DNA of 64,000 nucleotides from Smallanthus sonchifolius (Eukaryota > Streptophyta > Magnoliopsida > Asterales > Asteraceae), in the NCBI GenBank assembly GCA_023525975.1, contig CM042032.1, positions 15,878,001-15,942,000 of the forward strand, written 5' to 3'. Below the pieces are notes generated by a model. That model was not told where the DNA came from, ran no database searches, and saw nothing but the letters and a program-made list of their open reading frames with translations. Made by a program: the position numbers and the translations under genes. Positions 1-9,863 of the stretch are shown piece after piece. The stretch's first letter is position 1. Each line of letters begins with the position of its first letter.

Positions 1-412
1 CCCGTCTATAGTTTCATCATCTCATTGGTGAGAATCTAGGCGATTTCCATCCATTAAATCGTGACATTGGACCGATTCTGACTTAGAAATTTTTAGGTTA
101 AATCCGAAATATTTTGGCTAAAATTGGGGTTGTTTGGGTAACTTATTGACATTTCTATGTTAATAGGGTTCTTAATCGACTCCATATTCATCCATTTCGT
201 CCTCGATTCTAGCCGTCGGTGGAATTTTAATCGACAGTGGGATTGGGCGACGTTTTTAAGTCGAAATTTGTCTTGGTTTGGTAGTTACTGGTGTTAATAA
301 TGGTCCCATAAGTTCGAATCCTCGATTCCGACCTATTGGCGACCTACTTGACCTGGTCTTTGAGCAATCTGTGATTTTCTTAAAAATTCTGAAATTTTTG
401 CAAAGTGTTGTT

Positions 413-503
413 CTTGCGCACTTAGCAAGTACGCAAGAAGCAATTCCTGCGTACTTGTTAAGTACGCAAGAGGAAAAGCCTGCGCACTTGCTAAGTGCGC
501 AGA
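413..503 (+). repeat. Hairpin array upstream of accessory ORF (family 1)
   Basis: There are three 19-base dyads of the form 8-base arm, 3-base spacer, 8-base arm. They are GCGCACTT/AAGTACGC (one mismatch), GCGTACTT/AAGTACGC (perfect) and GCGCACTT/AAGTGCGC (perfect), separated by roughly 15-20 bases. The array ends about 130 bases before the accessory ATG. The homologous position in the minus copy (32569-32634) keeps two units. Confidence 0.9.
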
Positions 504-600
504 ACCAACACTTAGAAAAATTTTCAAGTTTGAAATTTTTGTTCATAATGTAACTACTATACCGTGTCATGTTTGTTCATCTTCAGTAATATACGTTGTT

Positions 601-629
601 CTGATTATGTTTTCTGTGTGTTTCTGCAG
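601..629 (+). promoter_or_regulatory. Splice-acceptor-like tract before accessory ORF
   Basis: A pyrimidine-rich run ends in TTTCTGCAG at 629, four bases before the ATG at 633. The equivalent in the minus family 1 copy is TTTGCAG (ending 32443) and in family 2 TTTCAG directly abutting ATG (63541). Conservation across three copies suggests the ORF is translated from a spliced RNA. No donor site was identified. Confidence 0.55.
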
Positions 630-632
630 ACT

Positions 633-3600
633 ATGGCTCGGGCAATCACTGATGAGTTCAACTTGTTAGCAAAAACTCAACCTGAGTGGAAAGGGGCAGC
701 TTTGCAGTACCGGCAGATCATTGACTTTTTGAACCGATAAAAAATAATCTATGCAATCTCAGCTGACCCAACCGTCTCAAGACCTTACTTGGAGCAATTC
801 TAGGAGACGGCAGAGCACGACTGCACGGCATCCCCTAATGTCATAAGGGCTACCGTTGATGGTCGGGCTATTGCTTTCTCTGAGGATACAATAAGAAGGG
901 TTCTGCAGTTCGGAGACCTCGCTACCGACCCGACATCCTATCCAGATTACTATGTGGATGGATGTTGGAGGCATAGAATGGGATATGTCGGAGCAAGGGA
1001 CTATGCTTCTTACAAGAAGATGTGGGTTTTGGATCAATGGCGGTATTTTGACCACATCATGATCGTGTGCATCTCGTCCAGAAAAGCGGGGAAAGATGCC
1101 ATGGGTCATGACCTTGCAGCAGCCATGGTGGGCTTGTCTCTTAATAGGGGCTACAACTTCTCTCGCTACATCTTCAAAGCAATCAATGATCAGATTAATG
1201 CAGTAGAGAAGTTTAGGTTCCTATTGTACCCGAGGTTTGTGCAACTTTTGATTGATGATGCATTGCCAAACCTACGTGCTATCGGGGAGAGACTGCAAGT
1301 AAAACGGGTGGACAAGAGAGTATTTGCTCAGTTTCTAAAGCCAGACAGTGTAGATCCTACCCCTGTGCATACTGAACTCTTTGGCCACCTGCTTAATGAA
1401 GCATATGTCGCACCAGAAGATTGGAATTGGTATAGTCCCAATTCGGCACCAGAGATGAGTGATGATTCTGATGAACAACAAGAAGAAGAGAATGAAAGTG
1501 ATGTAGGTGATGACGAAGGTGGTGATGGTGGTGCTGAGGAATCCGATTCAGAAGCAACAGAATCAGACTCTTCTGATTCCGATGACGCACCATCCCAGGC
1601 ACACCCGAGGAGATTGGCACAGGTAACCCTGCCTGCGTCGTCTTCTAAAAGAAAGCGACAAAGCTCGAGCAGCGAATATGAGCCGACCTCTGACTCTGAC
1701 GCTGCTCTACAAAGACAAAGGCAAGAGAGTGCCAACAAGAAGAGGGGCGATAGGCAAGAGGTTGCTATCCCCAGGGTTATAGAGATCCCGACTATGCAGC
1801 AAGTACAAGCTGCGACTGCCAGTCCAGAGTCAGAATCTACCCCATCAGTACAACAACTGTGCAGAAGGAGGAGAAGGCCACTAGTACAAGGTAATGTGGT
1901 AGTCACGGCGGTCACAGAGGAGATTCCTGTGACGGTGACCCTCCCTACTCCAACCGTCCAGGTGACAGTGACTACTCCACTTCTCACGGAGTCAGTCACC
2001 ATCACCCCAACCATAACACCCACTCCCATCATTACATCCCCACTCCCACATCACACCACTGAGCTGTCAGGTCAACCCTTCAACTATGGTGATTTCTCAC
2101 AAGGGTTTGACTTTGACACAATCTTCTCCTCCCCCATCCATAATGCTGAAGCCTCATCATCTAGGCATTCTGATCCGTATGATGCAAGGATCAATGTCTT
2201 AGAGACCCAAGTTGCTGAACTGTTGAAGACTATTCAAAAGTCAAAGGAGGAGTCTGATGCTCAACAAGCACAGATTAATTCCCTGGCCGATGAAGTTAGG
2301 ATTCTCCACAGCCAGAGAACAGGGACAAATGAGCAACTGAAGAATGTTATGGCACAGAACGAGCTGCTGATGAAAACCAATGAAATGATTCTAGGCCACA
2401 GAACTTCACTTGAGCTAAGGATGGATTTGTAGAGAAAAGAGCACGAAACGATGGTCAAATTAGTTGAAGAACTGACCAAGAAGCTTGGTGCTCAGGGGGA
2501 GAAAGAAAAAGAAAAAGAGAAAGAGAAAGAGAAGGAGAAAGAAAAAGAACATAAATCCACTGGTGCTGAGCCTTGTCATCCAGTCGACTTGACTAAGGAT
2601 GATGATAAAGACAAGGATCCTGAAGCCGGTCCTAGTGGAGGTGAGCACCAAGCTTTGGCGATTGTGCCCATCTCTTCTGTTCCAATGGCTGAGGGGGAGT
2701 CTACTCAGCAAGAGGGTGGTGATACATCTGGTGGTGGTGGTGAGAAAGGGAAGTCAGTGGCTGAAGTACTTAAGGACTTATCTGATGATGAGATCCTATA
2801 TCTAGAGCCTGACTACTCTAAAGAAGCACAGATCGATATTCTCTTCAATCTAGAAGAAGGAGAGATCGACTCTGGTGATGACTGGAATGATGAAGATGAG
2901 GATATGGTGATAGAGATTCCCAAGGGCGACGGGAAAGGAGAGTACGAGTTAGAGGATGGTGAGATCTTTGAAGTACCATCGCTCGAATCTCTGCTCGACA
3001 CAGGCTCAGTTGACATGGCAAGTAATGTTGAAGCTACAACTGAAGCCTCCCTAGTCGACCCTACACCTGTGGACCCCGAGGCACCAAAAGATAAAGACAT
3101 GCCTTCTGCATCATCTAAGGGTCCAGCTCCCGTGTGGCAAAAGACGTCCATCACAGACAAGCACGGAGCTACAGGTATGATCTTGGCTGTTATGTTAGAG
3201 GAGGACAAGCAGCTGTTCGCAATCAAAAGATCTGGGGGGGGTTCAATACTTGAAACCAACCAGTGAGGCGTTCAACTCTTTGCCCAAGTACGACCTTGTG
3301 AACCTCGCAAACCGTGACCTGCTGAGTCACTCGAGTCATGCAGTAGCAATAGGTTTGTGGGTAACACTACATCGGGAAGCAAGATCAGGGAAATTTGAAT
3401 ACTTCAAGCCTCAAGTGCCCAGAAGAGTCAAGGATAAGCACGTTGTACATCCTGTGACTAAGAACAACATAAAGAGATTGGTATACAAGCCAGTGCAATG
3501 TGAAACTAAGATTCCCTTGAGCAAGTTATCTCAGGATATTCTTGGTGACATGTGGTACTGGTACGTAGATCCAAAAACGGATGAGGCTGTGATCATGGGA

Positions 3601-3825
3601 AAGGTTCGTTCCGAGAGTGGGAACACAGTACCAAAAGAACTGATCAGAATCTTTGATGAAGTCTGCTTCATCAACTTTTCTGTGAAAGATCTGGACGTAC
3701 TAGAGGAACGCTACTGTGTCCACACAGACGAATGGACAAAGCTCCTTGCTTTTAAATATGACAAGGTGATTAAGTTCTGCCTTGATTACAAGAAGAAGAT
3801 GGAAGCTAAGGGACCAGTGCTGTGA
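633..3825 (+). pseudogene. Accessory (env-position) ORF of Copia family 1, about 1,060 codons, disrupted
   Basis: The long ORF lies between pol and the 3' LTR, the place where Sireviruses carry an env-like gene. The start at 633 (MARAITDEF) is chosen because it follows the acceptor-like CAG and aligns with the start of the family 2 copy at 63540. Layout: an N-terminal globular part of about 270 residues (WRYFDHIMIVCISSRKAG, then FLLYPRFVQLL); an acidic, Ser/Thr/Pro-rich middle; a coiled coil near residues 510-620 including an EKEKEK run coded by an AAAGAG-type microsatellite (about 2497-2550); and a C-terminal domain (YKPVQ...KIPLSKLSQDILGDMWYW). No transmembrane segment is evident. Lesions: in-frame stops near 738, 802 and 2430, and a +1 shift at an eight-G run (3234-3241) that moves the C-terminal domain (from about 3250) into another frame. 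Function unknown; I recall related plant ORFs carrying a longin/synaptobrevin label that I would not trust. Confidence 0.75.
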
Positions 3826-3872
3826 AGACTGAAGATTGAAGACTGAAGACGATGAAGATCCCGAGCTGTTGT

Positions 3873-3884
3873 CAAGGGGTAGTT
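3873..3884 (+). other. Polypurine tract of family 1 copy
   Basis: AAGGGGTAG lies immediately before the LTR start. It primes plus-strand DNA synthesis. The other family 1 copy has the uninterrupted AAGGGGGAG (30801-30811, minus). Confidence 0.75.
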
Positions 3885-4040
3885 TGTTGATGCACTTTCC
3901 TATGACAACACTCTGGATAGAGTCTTAGAGTGTATTTCTAATGTCTGTAATTTGTCTTTGTATGTAAGAGTCGTTATGTAAATGTTTATCGAGTTGTATT
4001 TAGTTTTACATAATGTATGTTGCATTTCTTCTAAGTGTTT

Positions 4041-4161
4041 TGCGCACTTACATGTGCGCAGGAGAAAGCTCCTGCGTACTTAGCAAGTACGCAGGAAGAC
4101 CCATGCGTACTTGCTAAGTACGCAAGAGAATTTGGTCCTGCGCACTTAGCAACTGCGCAGG
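4041..4161 (+). repeat. Hairpin array in family 1 3' LTR
   Basis: Four dyads occur in a row: GCGCAC/GTGCGC, GCGTACTT/AAGTACGC (perfect, twice) and GCGCACTT/AACTGCGC (one mismatch). The three full units are 8+3+8 bases. The last unit ends about 12 bases upstream of TATAAATA. Confidence 0.9.
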
Positions 4162-4172
4162 CATCAGGTCTG

Positions 4173-4180
4173 TATAAATA
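4173..4180 (+). promoter_or_regulatory. TATA box of family 1 LTR
   Basis: TATAAATA follows the hairpin array inside the LTR. The same order (array then TATA) recurs in the other family 1 LTRs (TATAAGTA) and in family 2. Confidence 0.7.
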
Positions 4181-4430
4181 GGTTTGGTTCACAGAGGATA
4201 AGTACGCAGAACTCATATCTTAGACGAACTCAGTTTGTTAAGTACGCAATTTGTATTCTCTCTATAACCGTCGAGTGTTTATAATAGAAAGAGCTTTTAT
4301 TATGACTCTCGTGTTGGTTTACTTTGTTTTAGTTAGACTCTGCGCCTAGTCACGGGTATTCCGCACCCGGTCCGACTAGTAGACCACTTGCATGCAACGA
4401 TCCAACACACACGAAGGGACCTACAGTCGG

Positions 4431-5886
4431 ATTCTTAAAAGCTTAATTAAATTGGAAAGTTAAGTTTCGCCTACGTGTCACATGTCGGGATACAGCCTGA
4501 TTGAAACACCACTGGGTTAGATTCTTCAGTGCTTCATTGTTAGAACTGCAGCCTATGTGCCACACGCCAAGTTACAGCTTAGTTGAAGCACCACTAGGTA
4601 AGGTTCAAATAAACTTGTTATAAATGCTCATAACATTCATCCATTGTCCATTTAGAGAAATTCTTAAAAGATATAAGTTCTTGTTTATCGTGGTGGGAAA
4701 ATCTATATGATTTAACCCGAGCCTTGACACAACTTGAGACGGTTTTAAACTGAGTTGTGTTTTTTTTAGTGTGAGACCCAAAGATAGAATGATAGTAATG
4801 TAATGTAATGATACAACACAATCGGGGGCTTGATTAGTTGGTGATTGGGTTTACAGAGGTTCATGTGTAGAAAGAGCGGAAATCAAGCCTGAATCTTGAA
4901 GAGAACGCGCACACGTGAAAAGGAATGAAAAAGAAAACAAATTCTGGAAAACTAGTTCTTTGAGTGTCGCGAAGAACATGGCTCAGGTCTTGGTGACACG
5001 CCAAGACCAGGAATTTAAGAAAATAAGGGGCCCAACTATTTTGTCCTTGGAGACCCTCGAATAGTGGTATCTAGGTTTTGGTGACACGCCAAGAACCATA
5101 AATAAGGGAAAAAACCCTAATTTGAGTATTTAGGCTATTTTTACCATTCCATTGAGGGTTCGACTTCCAACCATCATACTAGCATACTTTGGGCGATTTT
5201 GGAGTGGAGACGCCGTCAGGGATCAAGAATTGAAGCCTTTGGATCGCGAATCGAGTGGACATGAATCATTCGGTTTATGTTCTTCATCTTCTCTTGTTTG
5301 ATCAGTTTATTTTACATTATGTTCATGATTTTTATGACTTGTTTACTGCTTTTAGACATGATTGTTGGCTAGATCTTTTAACTACCTAGGTTTGATGAAT
5401 ATTTGTTGAATTGACGGTGATTTCTCGGTTTTTGGTTATGACTGATGGATGAATGTTATTGTAATGAATCTTTGCACAAGTGATCTGATGTGTATGCGTA
5501 CATTGTTCTGAGTTATTGTTGATCTATGTTCCGTATGCTTCTTGTTGAATGTCTTTCAGTTATAGTTGCATATTTAGATCGCTTACTTTGTGATTAGTTT
5601 ATGGTTTTGCTAGACGTAGTAATCCACATAAACATTGGTTGGTGGTTTATTAGAACCTGGTATTCTTCCTATTTAGATAGCTGAAAGGTGATAGATAGTC
5701 GGTTAGTCTCTGGCATTAGGTTTTTTAGGTGTAAAGACTCTAAAAGGAGGTTTCCCTAGAATTCCCGATATCTTTGCTAGTCCGTGTTTGGTCAGTTTTT
5801 CTTATATTACCCGTTGCATCTTCAGATGTATTGAGATAGTAAGACTGAGAGGTAATATGTATTTAGGGTACTTTAGTGTTGTTGGA
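4431..5886 (+). mobile_element. Athila-type 3' non-coding region and truncated LTR A
   Basis: 4431-4860 resembles, in order and wording, the non-coding 3' region of Athila C at about 51,780-52,210 (GTTGAAACACCAC, AAATCTATATG, GGGGCTTGA blocks). From about 4,900 the sequence has Athila LTR content (GATTGTTGGCTAGA, CTACCTAGGTTTGATGAAT, GAATGTCTTTCAGTTATAG), which I call LTR A. Two dyads, GGTCTTGG/CCAAGACC (4986-5008) and its variant (5074-5097), stand just before an ATAAATA box near 5099. LTR A stops abruptly at 5886 where LTR B begins. No coding potential seen. Confidence 0.6.
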
Positions 5887-7597
5887 TGATGTGTTGCAAA
5901 ACACATGTCTTTATCCTTGTATTCTGTAGCGTGTTAGTATAGTTTTATAGTCGATTTCGGGACATTTATAGCTTGTACTTAGTAATGTTATGTCTTTTAG
6001 GTGTTCGGGAGGAAAAGGAACGTAAACGAGCAAGAACTGTGAAAGCACGAGCACACGGGACGAAAAACGGCCAAAGTCAGGAAAGAGTCTAAATTTCATA
6101 AGGGCATATCTCGGGCTAGAAAATGAGTTACGGGACCCATAATATATGGATTTGGGGTATTTCGATGAGCTGAGTTAAAAAATCAGGTCCCCGCGGTACG
6201 CGAAGACCTAGAGGGTCAATTTTTTCGGTACGCGAAGATCCAGGAAATCTACCCGACTCTTTTTTCTTTGGCGGTACGCGGAAACATGGTCAGAACTCTT
6301 AGTGGTACACGAAAAAAGGCATTTACGGGCTGTAACATCCTTGATTTTTTCTTGTAAATGTTTAATGCAATAAACAATAATCAATTTCCAATTCAAATTC
6401 AATGCATTGTGATTCAAGATTCAAGGTTTCACAATACAAATTCCATAATCTTGGATTCCACACACATATATTTTTATACCTATTCAAGTATAAAGATTCA
6501 TTCTCAAATACCCCGTATATTTATATATGATAGTTGTTTATAAAAACAAATTTCGTAAATACACCTACTCATACTTCATCATGTTTAAAAACTTATAAAC
6601 TTTTAAGATTTCATAAAATAATAAATTTATCTGAAAACATATATATTAGGAATTGCTAAGAAATTCCTAAGTTTTATAAAGTATAAGTTTCTTTTTTAAA
6701 AAAATTCAAAGTTTCTTTTAAAAAAAAATTGAATATATTTATATATATATATATAAGCTCACAAATGATTTAGACATTTTAGATTTGAACTCCCACCTTT
6801 GAAATTGAACCCTCTCAAGCATTTGGACCCCCCTGCACTCAATTTTGACCTAGATAAGTCAACTAGAACAAAAATTCTGCTAGCCTTGACTTTTGAAAGT
6901 CAATGGAGACGATTCCTTGCAATTCAACCTTGGAATCGATCAAATCCGGATTCATTAGCTTTGCCATATTTTCTAGAACGATTATCGATCAGATACAAAT
7001 CCATTTAACAAATTTCGGCCAAATTCAAAATTTAAACACGTTTGATTTTCCGGGGTCAAACTAGTCCAAATGTCAATTTCAATTCATGAAATTAAGCGTG
7101 TTTAAGAGCCTGCAATCACACATAAACGTTATACACGTGCTATCGAACTCAAATGATTGTCCATTTTAACGGAAATCAAACATATTAATCCCAAATAAAT
7201 TCCGTAACTGTCCTCAACCCACTGCGAATCAAATAACACGTTTCAGTGTGAATTGGAGCGTATAATCAACACACACACTCTCGTAACATCCTTTTCCAAC
7301 TCCCGAGCTCTCAAATACTTCACCGATCACAACTGGGACTCAATTCCAACCGTAGAACTCGAACTCAGAAGCCATAGCCGAACGACACTATCTCGTAATC
7401 AATTTAGGTAAGCCTTGTACCGTTGTATTCGTCGTAAGCGGGGAATAAAAGCCCCATGATTCTAAAGCCAATCAGGGGCTTAATCGGGTTGATTTAGGGG
7501 AACTAGGGTTTATAATTTTCATATGGGGACGATGACGGGTTGGGATAATTGATAAAACCAAGCGGATTCGCTCTTCTTGCAAGGCATTCCTCCAAGA

Positions 7598-7660
7598 CCG
7601 ACCGGTTAATACCCTTGACTCGCACAGAAAGGTCGCGGGTTCGAACCAGCCCCGCACCTT
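7598..7660 (+). ncRNA. tRNA-like (SINE-head-like) segment 1
   Basis: An A-box-like ACCGGTTAATACCC (7601-7614) is followed 22 bases later by a consensus-like B box GGGTTCGAACC (7637-7647) and a T5 run. This resembles the pol III promoter of tRNA genes or tRNA-derived SINEs. No full cloverleaf could be drawn by eye, so it is not called a tRNA gene. Confidence 0.35.
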
Positions 7661-7743
7661 TTTGCCTCTTTTGCGCGTATTCCTGCCCAAAACCCGGACC
7701 TCTTGTGGCCCCTGATTTAAACCATGAGAACGAGCATTATAAC

Positions 7744-7820
7744 ACGGATGGACCTCTGGTGCAGTGGTTAAACGCATGAGACTCTACCGGGCAGACCCGG
7801 GTACGATCCTGCGCCGCCCC
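7744..7820 (+). ncRNA. tRNA-like (SINE-head-like) segment 2
   Basis: GGTGCAGTGGTTAA (about 7758-7771) resembles an A box and GGGTACGATCC (7799-7809) a decayed B box. It lies about 160 bases after segment 1 in the same orientation, inside the Tekay solo LTR. It may be a relic of a tRNA-derived SINE; no poly-A tail or target duplication was recognised. Confidence 0.35.
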
Positions 7821-8188
7821 ATATCATTTTTAAAGCCGTTTTTAATACTGAAATTAATTTATAAAATTTATTTTATAAAAACCTATACCATTTGGAACTG
7901 ATTAGTACAATAATTAACAAATTTTAAATGAAAATAATTATTTTTAAAACTTATATCATTTTAAAACCTTATCTCGAATGAAATAATTATGTAAATTTTT
8001 TTTTAAATTGTTAATTTATAAATAAATCTTTTAAATCACTTATTTTATAAACTTGTGACAAGTTTATATAAAATACATTATCATTTTGTAGGGATTTACT
8101 TAAAACATTTTCATCATTTCTAAGTAAATCATTTTACCTTAAGATCTTTTTAGGGTTTAAATATATAAATGTATTTCCTAAATATATA

Positions 8189-8191
<3 letters not shown>

Positions 8192-8221
<30 letters not shown>
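8192..8221. repeat. TA dinucleotide microsatellite
   Basis: An uninterrupted run of about 15 TA units inside the Tekay solo LTR, shortly before the insertion point at 8254. Confidence 0.9.
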
Positions 8222-8224
<3 letters not shown>

Positions 8225-8534
8225 CGCTCTCCCCTTTAAAAACAAATTCATAATGTAGGTCCAGATATCAAACGAAAATCACTCAATAGATCGATTACAC
8301 ACACGGGTGGAATCTGTGTGTATGATGGTGAAACATAGGGTAGAAACCGAATTGGTGAAGATAACAGCTAACCGTACACAGAATCAATACAAATAATATG
8401 TGAAAATGTAAGAACAAAGCATCAAACAAATGCAAATTGTATTGATTCTTCAAGAACAGTGAAAGAGAAAATTCAGGGTTACAGCCGCTACTTACACCCT
8501 AGAAATTCTCAAACTTTGCTATTTATAGTAAGCT

Positions 8535-8705
8535 GACATGTTGTCGAAACTAGGCTATCGAAACTAGAGGATATCGAAACTACTAGTTTCGGTTGAAGAA
8601 TCTCCCATCGAAACTACTAGTTTCGGCTGAAGAAGCTCCCTATCAAAACTTCTTGTTTCGGTACTGTCTTTACCGAAACTAGCCTTGTTTCGACTGAATT
8701 ATAGC
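8535..8705 (-). repeat. Hairpin array, left LTR of the 1.6 kb element
   Basis: Repeated TATCGAAACTA and dyads CGAAACT-ACT-AGTTTCG occur (two perfect, others decayed). The minus-strand TATAAATA at 8520-8527 lies just beyond. The right LTR keeps one such dyad near 9800-9816. Confidence 0.8.
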
Positions 8706-9053
8706 CTATCGAATCTTCAGGCAGAACTGTCCAAGTACCCTTCAGGATTTTCAATAAACAAAAAAAGTATTTTGGCGAATTTCTTGGATAAACTTTTTCA
8801 CAGGATATTGCATAGATAGAGGGGAGTTTTGGCTGAAAACTTGGAGACAACATTTTTGGGTTTTCGAAAATTTGGTTTCTTCGGCAATATACATGATGTT
8901 CTGCCTAAGCCAGCTGTAATTCCTTTATTTAAAGTTCAAGTTTGAGTAGTGGGTAGCAAAGTCAAGCACATTTGTGATGAACTGGACCATTGGTTGTTAA
9001 TTACATGGTGATTCGTTCCATTATCTTTTTCCTAGAAATTGGAGGTTCTACAC

Positions 9054-9380
9054 TTTAGGGGGAGAATCATCACGAAAGACTTCAGATTATCAGCAGAGTT
9101 ATAAAGATGCAAGACAAAGTGAGCCTCCGCTTAAAATTGACCTTTTAGGGGGAGAGACGGCAAGTTGATCAAGTGTTCGAAAATGTCAAGAATCTTTGTA
9201 GAAAGATGGTTATTTACTGCTAAATACTTGGGATTCAAACCTTTATCAATTGCTTACAAGATAGGAGGGTCTACACTTGAGGGGGAGAATCACAACGAAA
9301 GGCATTGGATCATCAGTCAATCTATGAAGACGAAAGACAGAGCCGGACAAGAATTGATAGCATCAGTCTAGGGGGAGATA
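9054..9380 (+). repeat. Four AGGGGGAGA tracts in a tandem duplication (multi-PPT-like)
   Basis: AGGGGGAGA-type tracts occur near 9057, 9148, 9281 and 9371. The flanks repeat as well (TCTACACTT...GGGGGAGAATCA...ACGAAAG), showing a tandem duplication of about 220 bases. Multiple polypurine tracts before the 3' LTR are known for Sireviruses. Here they read towards 9388 on the + strand, opposite to the promoter elements of the flanking LTRs. Confidence 0.7.
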
Positions 9381-9387
9381 GAGCACT

Positions 9388-9863
9388 TGTAGGTCCTGAG
9401 CAGACCTGCAAACACATATCTGCGTAGAAATCTTCAAACAGCTCGGATCAAGAGCCGGAATATCTGGATCCGGTATCACTCTCGAATCAGAAAAAAGGGT
9501 AGAGACGGGTGCAGGAATCACAAACATGAACAGAAATATATAAAAGCGAACAAGAACAGATAATTGAAAGCATAAAACGTATGATTCTTTTATTGATATG
9601 AAAATGATAAAGCTCCTCACACACTCACAATTAGTCTCACCCCAAGGTGTGCTCCCCCTAGGGTGGTGATTCCCTCTACAGACACACACTCCTCCTATGA
9701 GGTATTCTACTATATATAGGAGCCCAAGCACATATGCCTTGTTTTCCAAGCCACCGCCAAATGGGCCTGAAAAACAGGTATCGAAAACAATGTTCAACCG
9801 AAACTAGTAGTTTCGATACTGTAGTTTCTATTGACAGCATCAGTCTCAATTTTATACCCAACA
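9388..9863 (-). repeat. Right LTR of the 1.6 kb element
   Basis: On the minus strand it reads TGTTGGGTATAAAA...GGACCTACA (476 bases) with a CGAAACT/AGTTTCG dyad, then TATATATAG, an ATAAAAGAATC stretch and the CCTACA end. Just beyond the end, AGTGCTCT could be what is left of an AGTGGTATCAGAGCTCT primer-binding site after a 9-base loss. Confidence 0.6.

Larger units (their letters stand above)
1..4425 (+). mobile_element. Copia (Sirevirus-like) element, family 1, 3' part
   Basis: This is the 3' third of an LTR retrotransposon whose gag-pol lies left of the window. In order it holds a leader homologous to the minus strand near 33,060-32,640, a hairpin array, the accessory ORF, a polypurine tract and a 3' LTR ending in CCTACA at 4425. 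The copy at 30271-48543 has the same order and supplies the gag, RT and RNase H that identify it as Copia. The duplicated target site would be GTCGG (4426-4430); its partner is outside the window. The element sits in Athila 3' non-coding DNA that resumes at 4431. Confidence 0.85.
3885..4425 (+). repeat. 3' LTR of Copia family 1
   Basis: The 541-base LTR starts TGTTGATGCAC after the polypurine tract and ends GGGACCTACA. It is homologous to the LTR pair 30271-30800 and 48022-48543. It contains the hairpin array at 4041-4161 followed by TATAAATA at 4173-4180. The stretch after the TATA box is the presumed R-U5 part. Confidence 0.9.
8254..9863 (-). mobile_element. Short non-autonomous LTR element (Copia-like termini), TSD CATAA
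   Basis: This 1,610-base insertion is bounded by CATAA at 8249-8253 and again at 9864-9868. Both its left end (8254) and an internal boundary (9388) read TGTAGGTCC, the reverse of the LTR end GGACCTACA used by families 1 and 2; its right end reads CCCAACA. On the minus strand each LTR-like block has a CGAAACT/AGTTTCG dyad upstream of a TATA box (8520-8527; 9711-9718), so the promoters point left. No ORF of note is present. Purine tracts between the LTRs point the other way (see 9054-9380), so orientation is uncertain. TRIM-like or a deletion derivative. Confidence 0.6.

Noticed and set aside
1328..2032. 234-codon open frame on the minus strand
   Set aside because: It is a shadow of the Ser/Thr/Asp-rich coding part of the accessory ORF on the + strand; its composition is antisense low complexity and it has no independent support.
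633..3825. Host synaptobrevin/longin gene
   Set aside because: The ORF sits between hairpin array and polypurine tract of an LTR element, occurs in four copies in this window and has no transmembrane anchor.
4041..4161. CRISPR-like array of short repeats
   Set aside because: Units are dyads with irregular short spacers in a plant LTR, with no constant long direct repeat and no cas genes.
7598..7660. Functional tRNA gene
   Set aside because: Only promoter-box words are seen. Acceptor stem and anticodon arm could not be folded by eye.
7549..7779. Small + and - strand frames around 7.5-7.8 kb
   Set aside because: They cover the tRNA-like segments inside a Tekay LTR and show no protein-like features.
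8192..8221. TA run as a promoter TATA box
   Set aside because: It is a simple microsatellite with no promoter context.
9388..9797. 144-codon minus-strand frame in the right LTR of the 1.6 kb element
   Set aside because: It runs through the LTR promoter, with no domain and no homologue in the left LTR.
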